This document shows positions 45,331 through 55,848 of a DNA stretch of 64,000 bases, piece by piece. The position numbers and the translations under genes are program-made. Source of the DNA: Muscardinus avellanarius (taxonomy: Eukaryota; Chordata; Mammalia; Rodentia; Gliridae); NCBI GenBank assembly GCA_963383645.1, contig OY726571.1, positions 83,728,619 through 83,792,618 of the forward strand, written 5' to 3'. The notes below the pieces were generated by a model, which worked only from the letters and a program-made list of their open reading frames with translations, did not search any database and had not been told where the DNA came from. The stretch's first letter is position 1; every line of letters begins with the position of its first letter.

Positions 45331-45784
45331 CCTGAACATGTAGCCACAGCCACGTTCTTGCGGCAGGTGCAACAGAATCTCAGAGCGAGTTCTACCTACC
45401 TCATGTGGGTAGGAGGACCCACATGAGCTGAGCTGGTCCTTGGAAGAGGCACAGAACTCCCAAAAACAAGAGCAGCATATTTCAGGAGGTAACCAGGAGG
45501 ATGGAGTGAGTGTGTTTTGAAGAGGAATATCAAATGTTAGGAAAGGTCAGGTAAGGGGCTTAGCACAGAAAGTAAGCACAAGAGGTAGGACTGGATGCAG
45601 CGGGTGGCAGGCTCCACGCCAGAGAGATGACATTGACCATGGGCTTTGACTTGGCAATGGCGCCGGAGACCATGGAACCGTGGAGGTGCCAGCCAGGGTG
45701 GGCTGGTACCTACAGGATGAAATGGGCAATGCTTCTGTTGAGGTTATAATGGTGCTGTGGGCTTATTTTCCTCTATTCAATTAG
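45331..45784. other. Unique DNA
   Basis: No repeat or gene recognised. Confidence 0.4.
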
Positions 45785-46200
45785 GATTTGTTGAATAGGG
45801 AAACAAAAACTAATAGACAGCTTGGTACAGCTTTAACAAGTCTTTACTACAAAATCAGTAGGAAATAGAAAGAGAAAAGAAAAAGCAGCGTGCATGCACG
45901 TGGAGATCCCTAGTGTGCGACTCTGACCCCCTCTCCAACCCAAGCCTTTAAATGGACTTTGTCTTGGTATGTTCTTATCGGTGTTACCAAGGCAATGGCT
46001 AGTAACTTATTTCTTAGGCAGGTGGTGCCTCTCTGCCTCCGGACAGTGCACTTACTAAGTGCAGGGGTCAAGAATCTACCTGTCTCCCGCCTCTATTGTA
46101 TTGGGCTGCATCCGTTGCTCATCAACTGTGAGTGCTTTGAAGTAGCACAGAGTTTACCCTTCGTATACCCACGCCAGGTCACAAAGGAGAGGAGGTAAAC
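45785..46200 (-). mobile_element. Possible ERV LTR
   Basis: In reverse: a 'ctttaaa' TATA-like box, a variant poly(A) signal ('agtaaagacttgtt'), and an end 'gtttccctattcaaca'. The layout is like the LTR at 9209 but sequence similarity is weak. Confidence 0.35.
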
Positions 46201-46628
46201 AGAGGAACTGATTGCCCTTACCTATTTCCAGGGCTAAGTCTTTAATTGTCTTTAATGTAAAGGCCTTAATTTCCTTTGCAGTCTAACTATAGGTTAGTCA
46301 TTAGAACAGAGGGCAGAGGGACGGGGAGCTCAGCAGTGTGACAGCTGCTCCCCCTCCCTGTCTGAGCACCTGCCCATCACTCAGACTCAGACTGCCTTTT
46401 ACATTTTGGAAATAATACTGGAGCAATTTTTAATACCAGCACACTTCCATTTATTCTCTTAGTTTTGTTCTTGAAATTCCTTTTTGTTTTTACAGTGAGT
46501 TTACCTTGTTTTTTTGTTTTTGTTTTTGTTTTTGTTTTACTTTTGTGAGCAATAACTTTGGAATCATGACTCAGAAATGTCAGGGAAAGAGGTCGCCAAC
46601 CTGACCAGAAACACATTCAGTATCAAGA
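46201..46628. other. Unique DNA with (TTTTTG)n at 46509-46540
   Basis: A short T/G repeat. No gene. Confidence 0.4.
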
Positions 46629-46745
46629 TGGGGAGGAGAAGAAGGAGAAGGAGAAGGAGGAGGAGGAGGAGGAAGACAAAAGGAAGAGGAGGAGGAGGAG
46701 GAGGAAGAGGAGGAGGAGGAGGGAGAGGAGGAGGAGGAAGACAAA
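46629..46745 (+). repeat. (GGA)n purine tract
   Basis: About 117 bp built from GGA/GAA/GGGA triplets, purine-only apart from isolated breaks. Frames read R/G/E or S/P/L only. Confidence 0.95.
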
Positions 46746-47598
46746 GAGCCAGGGGGAGCAGTTCCATTGGCAGCCTGGATAGAGTGAAAGATCAAGGCCA
46801 AGGGTATAGATATTATTTTCTTCCTTTTTCTCTCCATGGAGGCCCATAATATCACTCCCACATCCCCTGACTGTTGTTGTTTCTTCATCTTTTTTAAAAA
46901 AAATATGGATTCTAGATTTTTCTAGAACCTTCTGGACACTTCCACAATGTTTCTAGCCCTGTCTGCATCAGAAGCTTGATAAAACCGCCCTCTTGAAAGA
47001 GTACTATTGATTCCTTGCCAGAATGTCTCTTCTCAGCAGCCAGACTCCCCCACCCCGGTGCTCTGGGAATGGGGCTCATTACAGATGGTCTGTTCAAACC
47101 CTGCTATCTGCGCCGAGAGGACCCCGACTTCATTTAGGTCTGTGGTGATGCACTTTCCTGGCCGGGTCGGCTGCCAAATCTGAGCAGAAATATGCAGTGA
47201 CAGTTTCGCCTCACAGATAATCTCGTGTGTATGGCTAGTTGTTGACTGGAAATGTGAATCCTGTCAGGACCACTGAACTCACTCTGAAAATACGGCTACA
47301 GTGTGCTGCCGTGCAGGCCCGTGCTGGCCAGAGGCCGACACCAGGCGCTGGGGTGGTGGGAGTTGTGAACACACTGACTGCAATGTGGACCCTGTCAGAA
47401 ACACTTCATCCATTCAGCGTACAGCCCCATGAGGACGTCTTTCAGTCCTGAGACACTATGAATACACTTCCTGTGTTCCAGGGTCGCCTGCCATCCTCTC
47501 GAAACCTCCAGACGTGGGGATCCCACTCTGAAAATGGGGTAGAGATGTGTGGTGTTAAATAAACATGATGGGAGGACGCTGTTTTGCACTAGACGCCT
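46746..47598. other. Unique DNA
   Basis: No repeat or gene recognised. CpGs near 47110-47350. Confidence 0.4.
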
Positions 47599-48000
47599 GT
47601 GCTGGGTCCAGCAGACTGGAGCAAACCAAAGTGTAGTCTCTCATGCTAAAGGCCCCGCAATCAAACTGAAACTTTAAGGAGACAGATCCCCAAACAGACT
47701 AGTTTTTCCTGAAAAGAAAGTAGTCCAGACTATCCGAGGGAGTTTAATAGAGAAGCTCCCTCTGCTTACCCTTTATTTTAAAAACTCACCTGAAGTAACC
47801 TGTCATTAACCAATCAGCTTCTTTCTATTTTGCTGTTTTCTGGTTTCCTCACCTTAAAAAAGAATCCTTTCTTCTGCCAATGTTCGGGAGTGGGGTTTCC
47901 GGGGTCTGTTTTATAGAGTGGCAACTGCCCTGATTCATGAATCGCAAATAAAAGCTGATGGGATTTGTGGCTAACTTTGTCACAGTTTTGTCTTTGGACA
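47599..48000 (+). mobile_element. ERV1-like solo LTR
   Basis: TG...CA ends over about 400 bp, CCAAT ('aaccaatcag', 47808), AATAAA (47947) and a U5-like tail 'gtcacagttttgtctttgg'. No viral gene adjoins. The right end supplied the target site of the next SINE. Confidence 0.55.
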
Positions 48001-48010
48001 GCAGACAGGT

Positions 48011-48239
48011 TTTAATTAATTAATTAATTAATTTTTGTGGTACTGAGAATGGAACCCAAGGGCCTTCTACCTCCGGGCTATACTCCCAGACCTATTTTAT
48101 ATTTTATTTGGAAACAGGGTCTCACTAAGTTGCTGAGAGCCTCACTCAGTAGCTGAGGCTGGCTTTGAACCTGCGGGATCCTCCTGTCCCAGCCTCCCAA
48201 GTACTGGGATTACAAGTGTGTATGCACCACCACGCCCGG
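48011..48239 (-). mobile_element. B1-dID SINE, apparent a/b hybrid, with TSD
   Basis: (TTAA)n tail. The ID half is 'a'-like ('ctccgggctatactcccaga'), the B1 half keeps the 'b' duplication ('ctcactaagttgctgagagc'). TSD 'cagcagacagg' / 'cagcagatagg'. Confidence 0.85.
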
Positions 48240-48251
48240 CAGCAGATAGGT

Positions 48252-48610
48252 ATTATGAGGCGACCTGGGGTTGGAAGTGAAGTTCGTATGGCTTCTGTGG
48301 ATAAAGCTCTACAGCCAGGCAAGGTGGTGGCTACCTGGCTTCTCACACTAACAGGTATTGCTGTTGTGGTGATTGGGCTCTTTTAACCTCATAGGGACAA
48401 CAGACCTCTGAAACCAGAAACAGCTCTAGAGCTCATCATACCCAGCCCTCCCTCACAAAGGTCCAACTCTGAAGCTCAGAAGACCTTTGCTTCTTGTCCT
48501 AGCATGAGTAGAAGAGAGACTTTGCTTCTTGTCCTAGCACAAGAGAGAACTTTGACCCAAGTCTCTGAATCCCTTCTCTAGCCATAAACCCACTTTTCAA
48601 ATTGTTTTGA
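48252..48610. other. Unique DNA with a 35-bp tandem duplication
   Basis: 'ctttgcttcttgtcctagca' occurs at 48485 and 48520. No gene. Confidence 0.6.
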
Positions 48611-48978
48611 AAGGATCAATGTGTCTGTTTTCCGTTGCTGGAATAAAATGCCTGAGATAATCAACTTATTAGGAGGAAAGGTTTTTGAGGTTCCAGTCCA
48701 TGGTTGCTTGGCTGCAGTGCTCTGGTCCAGTGGTGAGGAAGAACATCATGCAGGTAGCAGGTGGAAGAGAAGGTGTGTTCAGATCATGGTGTCCACGAAG
48801 CAAAGAGCGAGAGGAAGGGGCCAGGGCTCCAAAGTTCCCTTCAAGGGCATGCGCCCGACGACCAACTTCCTCCCACTGGGCTTGGCCTTTTTATAGTTCC
48901 ACCACCTCCCAATAGTGCCCTAGGCTGGGGAGTGAGCCCTCACACATGGCCCTCGGTGGGATGTTCCAGATCCAAATC
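48611..48978 (-). mobile_element. MaLR-type solo LTR
   Basis: Reverse: 'gtctgttttccgttgctgg', 'aaatgcctgagataatcaac', 'gttccaccacctcccaatag', 'gggatgttccagatccaaat'. Confidence 0.8.
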
Positions 48979-49006
48979 AGGAAGTAAGGTTAAAAATTTG
49001 TAAGAG

Positions 49007-49216
49007 GCAGCCGGGTGCGGTGGGCACGCTTGTAATCCCCGCGCTTGGGAGGCGGAGACAGGAGGATCGCGCAGGTTCGAAGCCAGCCGCGCTGACATAA
49101 GAGATCCTGTTTCAAAAATATAAAACAGGTCTGGGAGTGTAGCCCAGAGGTAGAAGGGCTTCCAGTACCACCAAATACATACATACATACATACATACAT
49201 ACATACATACATACAT
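49007..49216 (+). mobile_element. B1-dID SINE, 'a' lineage, with (ACAT)n tail
   Basis: CpG-rich B1 half ('ggatcgcgcaggttcgaagc'), short ID half, (ACAT)n at about 49172-49216. Confidence 0.9.
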
Positions 49217-49228
49217 AAAAAAATATGG

Positions 49229-49460
49229 CTGCCGGGCGCGGTGGCGCACGCTTGTAATCCCCGCGCTTGGGAGGCGGAGACAGGAGGATCGCGCAGGTTC
49301 GAAGCCAGCTGTGCTGGCGTAAGAGACCCTGTTTCAAAAATATAAAATAGGTCTGGGAGTGTAGCCCGGAGGAAGAAGGGCTTCCAGGAACCCCAGTACC
49401 ACCAAAAATAAATAAATAAATAAATAAAAAATAAAAAAAATAAAATAAAAAATAAAACTC
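49229..49460 (+). mobile_element. B1-dID SINE, 'a' lineage, with (AAAT)n tail
   Basis: Nearly identical to the previous copy and in the same direction: 'gccgggcgcggtggcgcacg', 'ggtctgggagtgtagcccgg', then an A/T-rich tail. Confidence 0.95.
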
Positions 49461-49479
49461 TATCCTTGAGAAATAATCT

Positions 49480-50435
49480 GAAGTATAAATAAGCTACACC
49501 TACATTTATTATAACAATATTTAGAGATAATTAGAAACAATTTAATGTCCAGAAGAGAAAAAAATTGAAAAATTAAAAAAAACAGCAAGCAAACAAAAAC
49601 AAACAAGCAAAATAGTAGACTTGGGTCTAATATATCAAAACTTATACTAGGCCCAGATAGTCTCATTGAGTAATTCTACTAAAAGATTAAAGAATTAACA
49701 CTAATTCTATGCAAGCTCTTCCAGAAAGTAAAGGCAGAGGGAACACTTTCTAACTTATTTTATGACGCTAATACTATTCTAATACTCCAAAGCAGGAAAA
49801 GACAGTGCAAAAAAGAAAAAATACAGACCGATGGGATACAAAAATTATTAACAAAATAAATTTGGTATTGCTCAAAATATATACCATGATTTAGTAGATT
49901 TTATTCCAGCAATGCAAAGCTGATCAAATATTTCAAAAACCAATCAATATAACCCATCCTATCAACACACTAAATAAAACTATGATTAAATCAAGTGATA
50001 ATGAAAATCTTTTGAAAAACATCCAAACCCATTCACGATTAATAAAAAAAGAAAAAACTCTCAGGAAAATATGAACAGAGAAGTTCTTCAACTTCATAAG
50101 AACATCTATAAAAATCCCAAAGCTAATAATATCATTAATGTTGAAAAACATTAATGCTTTTATCCTAAGATAAGCAATGTCAGAAATGCCTTCTCTCTCA
50201 ACTCTCATTTAACAAAATACTAGAATTTCTGTCCATTAATAATAGAATGGTTGGCTGGGCGTGGTGGCGCACTCTTGTAATCCTGCGCTTGGGAGGCGGA
50301 GACAGGAGGATTGCACAGATTCGAAGCCAGCCGCGCTGGCTTAAGAGACCCTGTTTCCAAATAAAAAAATATAAAAATAGGTCTGGGAGTGTAGCTCGGA
50401 GGTAGAAGGGTTTCCAGGAATCCCAGTACCACCAA

Positions 50436-50491
<56 letters not shown>

Positions 50492-50945
50492 GAGTGGTAA
50501 GGCAAGAAAATAAAATTAGAGGCACACAGATCATAGAGTAAGGAATAAAACGGTTCCTATTTGTGGATGACACAATAATCTTTATGGAAAATTCAAGAAA
50601 TCTACAAAACTCCTAAACTAATAATATTTTAAAATTAATAAACTGATAAGCAAGAGCAGCAAGGTCATAAAATATAAACCCAACATACAAAGATCAACTG
50701 TATTTTACATAACAGCCCCAAACATGTAAACACTATAATTTTAAACACAACACAATTATAATCTCAGAAAATATGAAATACTTCAATGAAAATATAACAA
50801 ACATTTAGCACTTGCATATTAAAAACAACAAAATGGTAATGAATGTAATCTAAGGAGATCTAAATAAATGGAGAAACATCTTTTTTCAGGGACTGGAAGA
50901 TCCAACATAATTGAAATGTTAGTTCTCTTCAGATAGAAATTCAGG
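49480..50945 (+). mobile_element. Old L1 ORF2, reverse transcriptase region
   Basis: Stop-ridden L1 ORF2. Landmarks: 'attctatgcaagctcttcc', 'catgatttagtagattttat', 'aaacccattcacgattaata'. Around 50554-50586 the frame reads FLFVDDTII, the RT catalytic motif with two Asp kept. A SINE splits it at 50252. Confidence 0.8.
50252..50487 (+). mobile_element. B1-dID SINE, 'a' lineage, (AAT)n tail, with TSD
   Basis: Inserted in L1 ORF2. TSD 'aatagaatggt' (50241) / 'aatagagtggt' (50488). The (ATA)n tail spans about 50437-50487. Confidence 0.95.
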
Positions 50946-50947
50946 TT

Positions 50948-51180
50948 GTGGTAGACTAAATAATGTATACTCAGAGATAGCCAGATGATAAGCCTTGGAG
51001 ACTGTAAATAATACCTTACATAGAAAAAGAAATTTTTGCATATATGATTAAGTTAAAAACTTTGAGATTGAGGAATCATCCTGGATTATATTGGGGGCAG
51101 CAAATATAATAATCACAAATATCCTTATAAGAGGGAGCCAGAGGGATATTTGACACAGAACCTCAGCATAGTTCTAACAC
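50948..51180 (+). mobile_element. MLT1-type LTR, 3'-truncated
   Basis: 'gtagactaaataatgtatac', 'gattaagttaaaaactttga', 'cctggattatattgggggc', 'atccttataagagggagcc'. Lies between two L1 segments. Confidence 0.7.
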
Positions 51181-51184
51181 TTGA

Positions 51185-51350
51185 TTAAATTAATTCAACT
51201 GGATCATAGACCTAAATAAAAATTATAAAACTTGAAGAAATGTAGAAGAAAATCTTTCCCAAGAAAGCCAGTTGTTAAATATGTACCAGCACAATGCTTC
51301 CAAGGGTACATAGCTAGCTTTACTCAAGAAAAAGATTTCTGAATTTCGAT
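51185..51350 (+). mobile_element. Old L1 ORF2, later segment
   Basis: 'ggatcatagacctaaataaa' and 'ttataaaacttgaagaaatg' are ORF2 text that belongs several hundred bp downstream of the piece ending at 50945. Confidence 0.65.
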
Positions 51351-51352
51351 TG

Positions 51353-51521
51353 AGTCCAGCCTCTGTATTCTACCTAGTGCAAATTTATGAAGGGTAAATT
51401 GGATTCTGTTATTTATTACTTAGAGCACTTTCCATTGCTCTTAGGATGGAGAACTTAACATGACTTTTAAGGCCTCACATAGTTTGACCCCTGTCTCTCT
51501 CATTGGTTCTCTTCTAGAACA
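51353..51521 (+). mobile_element. L2 LINE, first part
   Basis: 'ctttccattgctcttaggat' then 'aaggcctcacatagtttgac' and 'ccctgtctctctcat' follow the L2 consensus order. Continues after the LTR. Confidence 0.7.
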
Positions 51522-51524
51522 TTA

Positions 51525-51914
51525 TGTTGGTCAGCTTTCCATTGCTGTGACAAAATTCCTGAAGAAATAAAATTAAAAAGATAAAAGGTTTACTTTGGCT
51601 CACAGTCTCAGAGCTTTCAGTCCATGATAGCTTGACCCTATTGCTTTGCACATGTGGTAGCATAGTCTATCATGGCAGGGGATATGTAGCAAAGGATGTC
51701 TGTTTATCTCATGGCAGTCAGGACGCAAAGAGAGCCAGAGAGGAAGGAGCCAGAGTCCCACTATCACCTCCAAGGCCATGTCCCTAGTATTGAACTTTTT
51801 TCCACCAGGCACCATCTCCTAATGATCTCACTTCCTCCCAAAAGTTCCACAGACCAGCATCCAAGCCTTTAGCATATGGGTTTTAGGGAACATTTAAGGT
51901 CCAAACTGTGACAG
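51525..51914 (-). mobile_element. MaLR-type solo LTR inserted in L2
   Basis: Full reverse LTR: 'ggtcagctttccattgctgt', 'ctcacagtctcagagctttc', 'caccatctcctaatgatctc', 'taaggtccaaactgtgaca'. Confidence 0.85.
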
Positions 51915-52455
51915 AGAGGGTCTTGCTGATTTTTCCAGCAAGCCGGCCTTCTTTCTGTTCTTCAAGTGCACCGTGACGTTCCCTGGCCTTCTTTCTGTTC
52001 TTCAACCGCACCACGCTCCCTTCTGCAAAGGACTTTTCCATACTGCATACTGCTTTATGTATGCGCGCCAGGGCCTGTTCCAGCCTCAGCACTGAAAGAC
52101 CCAGAGGCCCCCACTCACGTGGAAATACTCATCCTTTCCCAACTCGTCTCGTTACTCTGCGACCTCAGCTCAAGTCTCCCCTGGCTCCCGGACTTTGTCC
52201 TTTCTCTCACTTAGTCAAGGCCAGCCCACCTCTCTCAAAGGCTGTGATGACGGCTCTCCTTCATAATGCGGTACGTACTGTTGTTGTTCCAATTACAAAT
52301 TCCTTCTTGCCATTATTTGATCAGTGTCTCTCTCCCCTCACCACACAGCACAGAGCAGGGCCACATCTGTTTTGTTTAGTATCTCCCCATTAACGCCAAG
52401 CTCAGAACCAGCATCCAGTAGGTACTCAAATATTTGTTGACTAAGTTAATGAATA
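51915..52455 (+). mobile_element. L2 LINE, second part and 3' end
   Basis: 'ggccttctttctgttcttca' (duplicated, period 40 bp, 51945-52024), 'acctcagctcaagtctccc', 'ccagcatccagtaggtactc', 'aaatatttgttgactaag'. One of the best L2 copies in the window. Confidence 0.8.
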
Positions 52456-52516
52456 ATAGCACTCCCTGCTCAGTGATATTTCCACTGCCTGATCACACCC
52501 CTGGGGATTGGAACAC

Positions 52517-52572
<56 letters not shown>

Positions 52573-52630
52573 AGAGGGGAGAGGGGAGAGGGGAGAGGGG
52601 AGAGGGGAGAGGGGAGAGGGGAGAGGGGAG

Positions 52631-52690
<60 letters not shown>

Positions 52691-52763
52691 GAGAGAGGAG
52701 AGAGGAGAGAGGAGAGAGGAGAGAGGAGAGAGGAGAGAGGAGAGAGGAGAGAGGAGAGAGAGA
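52517..52763 (+). repeat. Compound purine satellite-like tract
   Basis: About 245 bp of uninterrupted purine: (GA)n, then (GGGGAGA)n with period 7, (GA)n again, then (GGAGAGA)n with period 7. All frames are open on both strands; the 110-131-aa ORFs are artefacts. Confidence 0.95.
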
Positions 52764-54097
52764 TGCAGAAGTTGGTTCTCATTTGTGGAAAAGCAAACAT
52801 AAGCAAGGGGGTTGGGAATGTGTCACATGCTGCCATCTAGACCTTGTATAAAGACGTAAACCTGGAGTGAACAGGCTCTGTAATTCCAAGTGTCAACATA
52901 TGACTGTTGTTTCTGGAGCCTAAGCATATATGCTTTCCTTTCTGGTGAGGTGAAGCTCCTGTTTGAGGCTTATCTTGTTATGTTTGATCCGCTACCGTGT
53001 CATTGGCGGAGAAAGACATCTCATTTTAGAACCAGAAACCGACACTGATGCCTGTCATTCGTACAAAAGGACTGTGGCCTGGGGCAGGATCCCACAGGCT
53101 GCCACTGAGTCCCCACCGCCATTCGAAACCTGAAGCAGCAGGCCCCACATCCCACTGTAAGCCCAGGCAAAGGTTGTGGAAAATGTAATCCCATGCACCC
53201 TTTCAGCTTACTGTCAATAACTAATTAGCACCAAAAAATAAAAGCGAGCAGTGTGAGGCTTGTCTCTTCATTTATTTTCCATGTCCCCAATTAGGCAAAC
53301 ACTTGTGGGCGGGAAGTGCTTTTGCATTAAGGATTTAGTTAAAAATAAAAAAGATCGTTTTGCATGCTGCAGAATGGAGTCACAGAGATTCTCTGGAATC
53401 ACAGAGATTCTGTCAATTGGCAAGCACGGGTATACGTTTTTAACTCACTGAGGGAGTGGAGCAAGGAAAAACATTTTGGTAAGGCTGTTTAAAAAATTAT
53501 CTGCAAGGGAAACAATTTGAAAAAAAATTTTTTTTTCTTGATGTTTGAAGAAATGCTATAACCAGCGTCCAAGTCCGGTGTGTCGATTTTCCCCTGCAAG
53601 ATTTGTGAAGCAAATACAGCCAAGCAGACAGAAATCTAAATAGTAACATGCTTCACTCTAACAGAACTTTAATTTAGTAAGAGTAATACTCAAACTACCC
53701 AGACAGTTTTATAACAGCAGCAGCAGCTTGGTCACCAGCTGTCGGGATGGCTCTGGCTGGCTCTTCCAGCTTCCAAAGTTATTTGGGAATTTTATTTCCC
53801 AACAAGCATGAGGATGCCGCATTGCCAGGTGGCTATTATGGTTTCTGCTCAGAAATCCCCACTTCTTGTTTGGTAAATCTGAAGTTAGAGAATAACCCCC
53901 TTGACGGCTTCTACTGACAGACCACACTCTTTCAAAGTCCTATTGCAAAGCTGTGGAAAGGTTTTATTTTTATTCTTTGGGATAGAATATCTAAGCACAG
54001 CAGAGGCCCTTTGCAAAATTGCAGATTGGGAGGTATTGCTATACTAATATATTATTATCTGTAACTTTCCCTCTTAACTTTTACATTTTCTTCCCCA
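52764..54097. other. Unique block, possible conserved non-coding DNA
   Basis: 1.3 kb without recognisable transposons. 53150-53470 carries 'taactaattagcacc', 'cccaattaggc' and a 19-bp tandem duplication (53376-53413). No gene. Confidence 0.35.
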
Positions 54098-54110
54098 GGA
54101 ACTACTTTCT

Positions 54111-54727
54111 TTTTCTTTTTGTACTAGGGATTGAACCCAGAGGCATTCTACTCTGGGCTATACTCCCAACCCTATTTTGTTTTAAATTTTTATTTTGAAA
54201 CAGAATCTCACTAAGTTGTTGAGGGTCTTGCTAAATTGCTGAGGCTGGTCTCAACCCTTTTTTTTGTATATAAAATTTATACCCTTATTTTACCTGCAGT
54301 GTTTGTGTAGCTATCTGATTTTATTGTTTACAAATTTGGGAACTTGCTATCTCTTTTGGAAAGAACTCCTAGATTTTTAAAGATTTTTTATTGAACATAA
54401 ATGGTATACATTTAAACTATATTTGGTGCCCTCCCCCCCGCCCGTTTTCCCTTCCCCCTCACACCAATGATTGTCCAGGGTAACCATGCCATATTCATAA
54501 TTTTACACATATTCGGATGTAGACCCTCATTAATCAAGTTCATTCTTCCTCCTCCCCTATCTTTCCATTCAAGCTTTGATGGTATTTCCCCTCCATTACA
54601 TGGAGTACCACTGGTATTCTCTACGTTCCCTAGTTTGGGCATATTAGAGGGTCTCAAACCTTTTGATCCTACTGTCTCAGCCTCCCAAGTACTGGGATTA
54701 CAGGCGTGTGCCACCACAACTGGTTCG
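54111..54727 (-). mobile_element. B1-dID SINE split by an L1, with TSD
   Basis: Right half and part of B1 at 54111-54257, B1 start at 54651-54727. Outer TSD 'ggaactactttct' (54098-54110 and 54728-54740). Confidence 0.9.
54258..54650 (-). mobile_element. L1 3' UTR fragment nested in the SINE
   Basis: Reverse 3' UTR text ('gattttttattgaacataa', 'ggtgccctccccccc', 'ctagtttgggcatattagag'). Inner TSD: 'ggtctcaaccctttt' on the left, 'ggtctcaaaccttttg' on the right. Confidence 0.75.
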
Positions 54728-54740
54728 GGAACTACTTTCT

Positions 54741-55432
54741 GGCCCACAGTGCAAAGAAATCATAAGAAGTACCTCTGTTACAAAGGGCTCTGTTCATATT
54801 TGGGGTCGAGGATGTCTCTGTTTTCACTCTTATTGATTCATACGTGAGCTACAGTTTCTCCAGGACTGGTGCATCCGTGCTGTCCTCCCTCCACACAAGA
54901 CATCAACAACAATCAATCCATCCCCCTGCCATTTACCGTGAGGCCAAACACAACCTCAGAATCCTTCTCAACACAGTGTTCTGGAGAGGCTGCAGCAATC
55001 TGTTCAGTGAGCTCAGCCTTGAAATCTCCCTGCCACTCCCCAGTCTGTTAGATAATCCAAGCAAAACGAGCCAAATCACTTCCTAAAACAGCTGGTCTAT
55101 GGGGGAAAGACCTTTGCAATCCATTCTTTAAACCTCATCCATTAAGAACTGCTTATGTGTCTTCGCTGTCTCGGTGCGCTCCCACTCTCCTTAATTTGAG
55201 CATCTGCCTTTTCAGCTGATTCAGATGAGCCCCTGGGCTCCATCTGCAGCTCCAAGGATGTGGTGGGGAGAAGGTCAATGCACCATAGATGTTCACCAAT
55301 TGAATCAAATGCATTTGCATGATCGATGCAACCACATTCCAGAAGTTTCAGATGGAAGGCTAAAGCTTTTGGGAGACCAGGAAGCTCTTCTTCCATCAAT
55401 GAGACCAGGGATGGCCCGGTGCGTGAACAAGA
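54741..55432. other. Unique block
   Basis: Repeat-free. 55300-55330 has an octamer-like 'atgcatttgcatgatc'. The 80-126-aa frames have no motif. Confidence 0.35.
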
Positions 55433-55444
55433 AGCAAGGTTTTA

Positions 55445-55836
55445 TTTATTTTTTATTTTTATTTTATAATGTGCTTTTATTGGTGCATTATAGTCTCACA
55501 GTCGATGGTAGTATTTCCATTAATGAACCTTGGTCTTCATCCTCCCCTTCCCTTAGACCATCTCCCTGGTTCCACTGAATTCCTCTGCTACCCGAATACT
55601 CCCTAGCTTGCACATATTAGAGAAAACATATAACCTTCCAGTTTCTGTGACCTCACTAAACATAATATTCTCCAGGTCCTCCCGTTTTATTGCAAATGAC
55701 ATATAATTTTATTCTTCTTTACTGCTGAGTAGAATTCCATTCTGTGTATCTTCCACAATTTTGTAATCCATTCATCTGTTGATGGATGCCTAGGTTGGTC
55801 CAAATTCACAATTTGGCTATTGTGAATTGTGCGAGG
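55445..55836 (-). mobile_element. L1 3' end, 5'-truncated, with TSD
   Basis: Reverse: 'cttttattggtgcattatag' (3' end), 'gctgagtagaattccattct', 'catctgttgatggatgcc'. TSD 'agcaaggtttta' (55433) / 'agcagggtttta' (55837). Confidence 0.85.
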
Positions 55837-55848
55837 AGCAGGGTTTTA

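Noticed and set aside
49172..49216. Regular short repeats resembling an array
   Set aside because: Simple microsatellite tail, not CRISPR; the genome is eukaryotic.
52434..52840. Open frames of 110-131 aa on both strands
   Set aside because: They are translations of the purine repeat (R/E or L/S only) and open in all frames.
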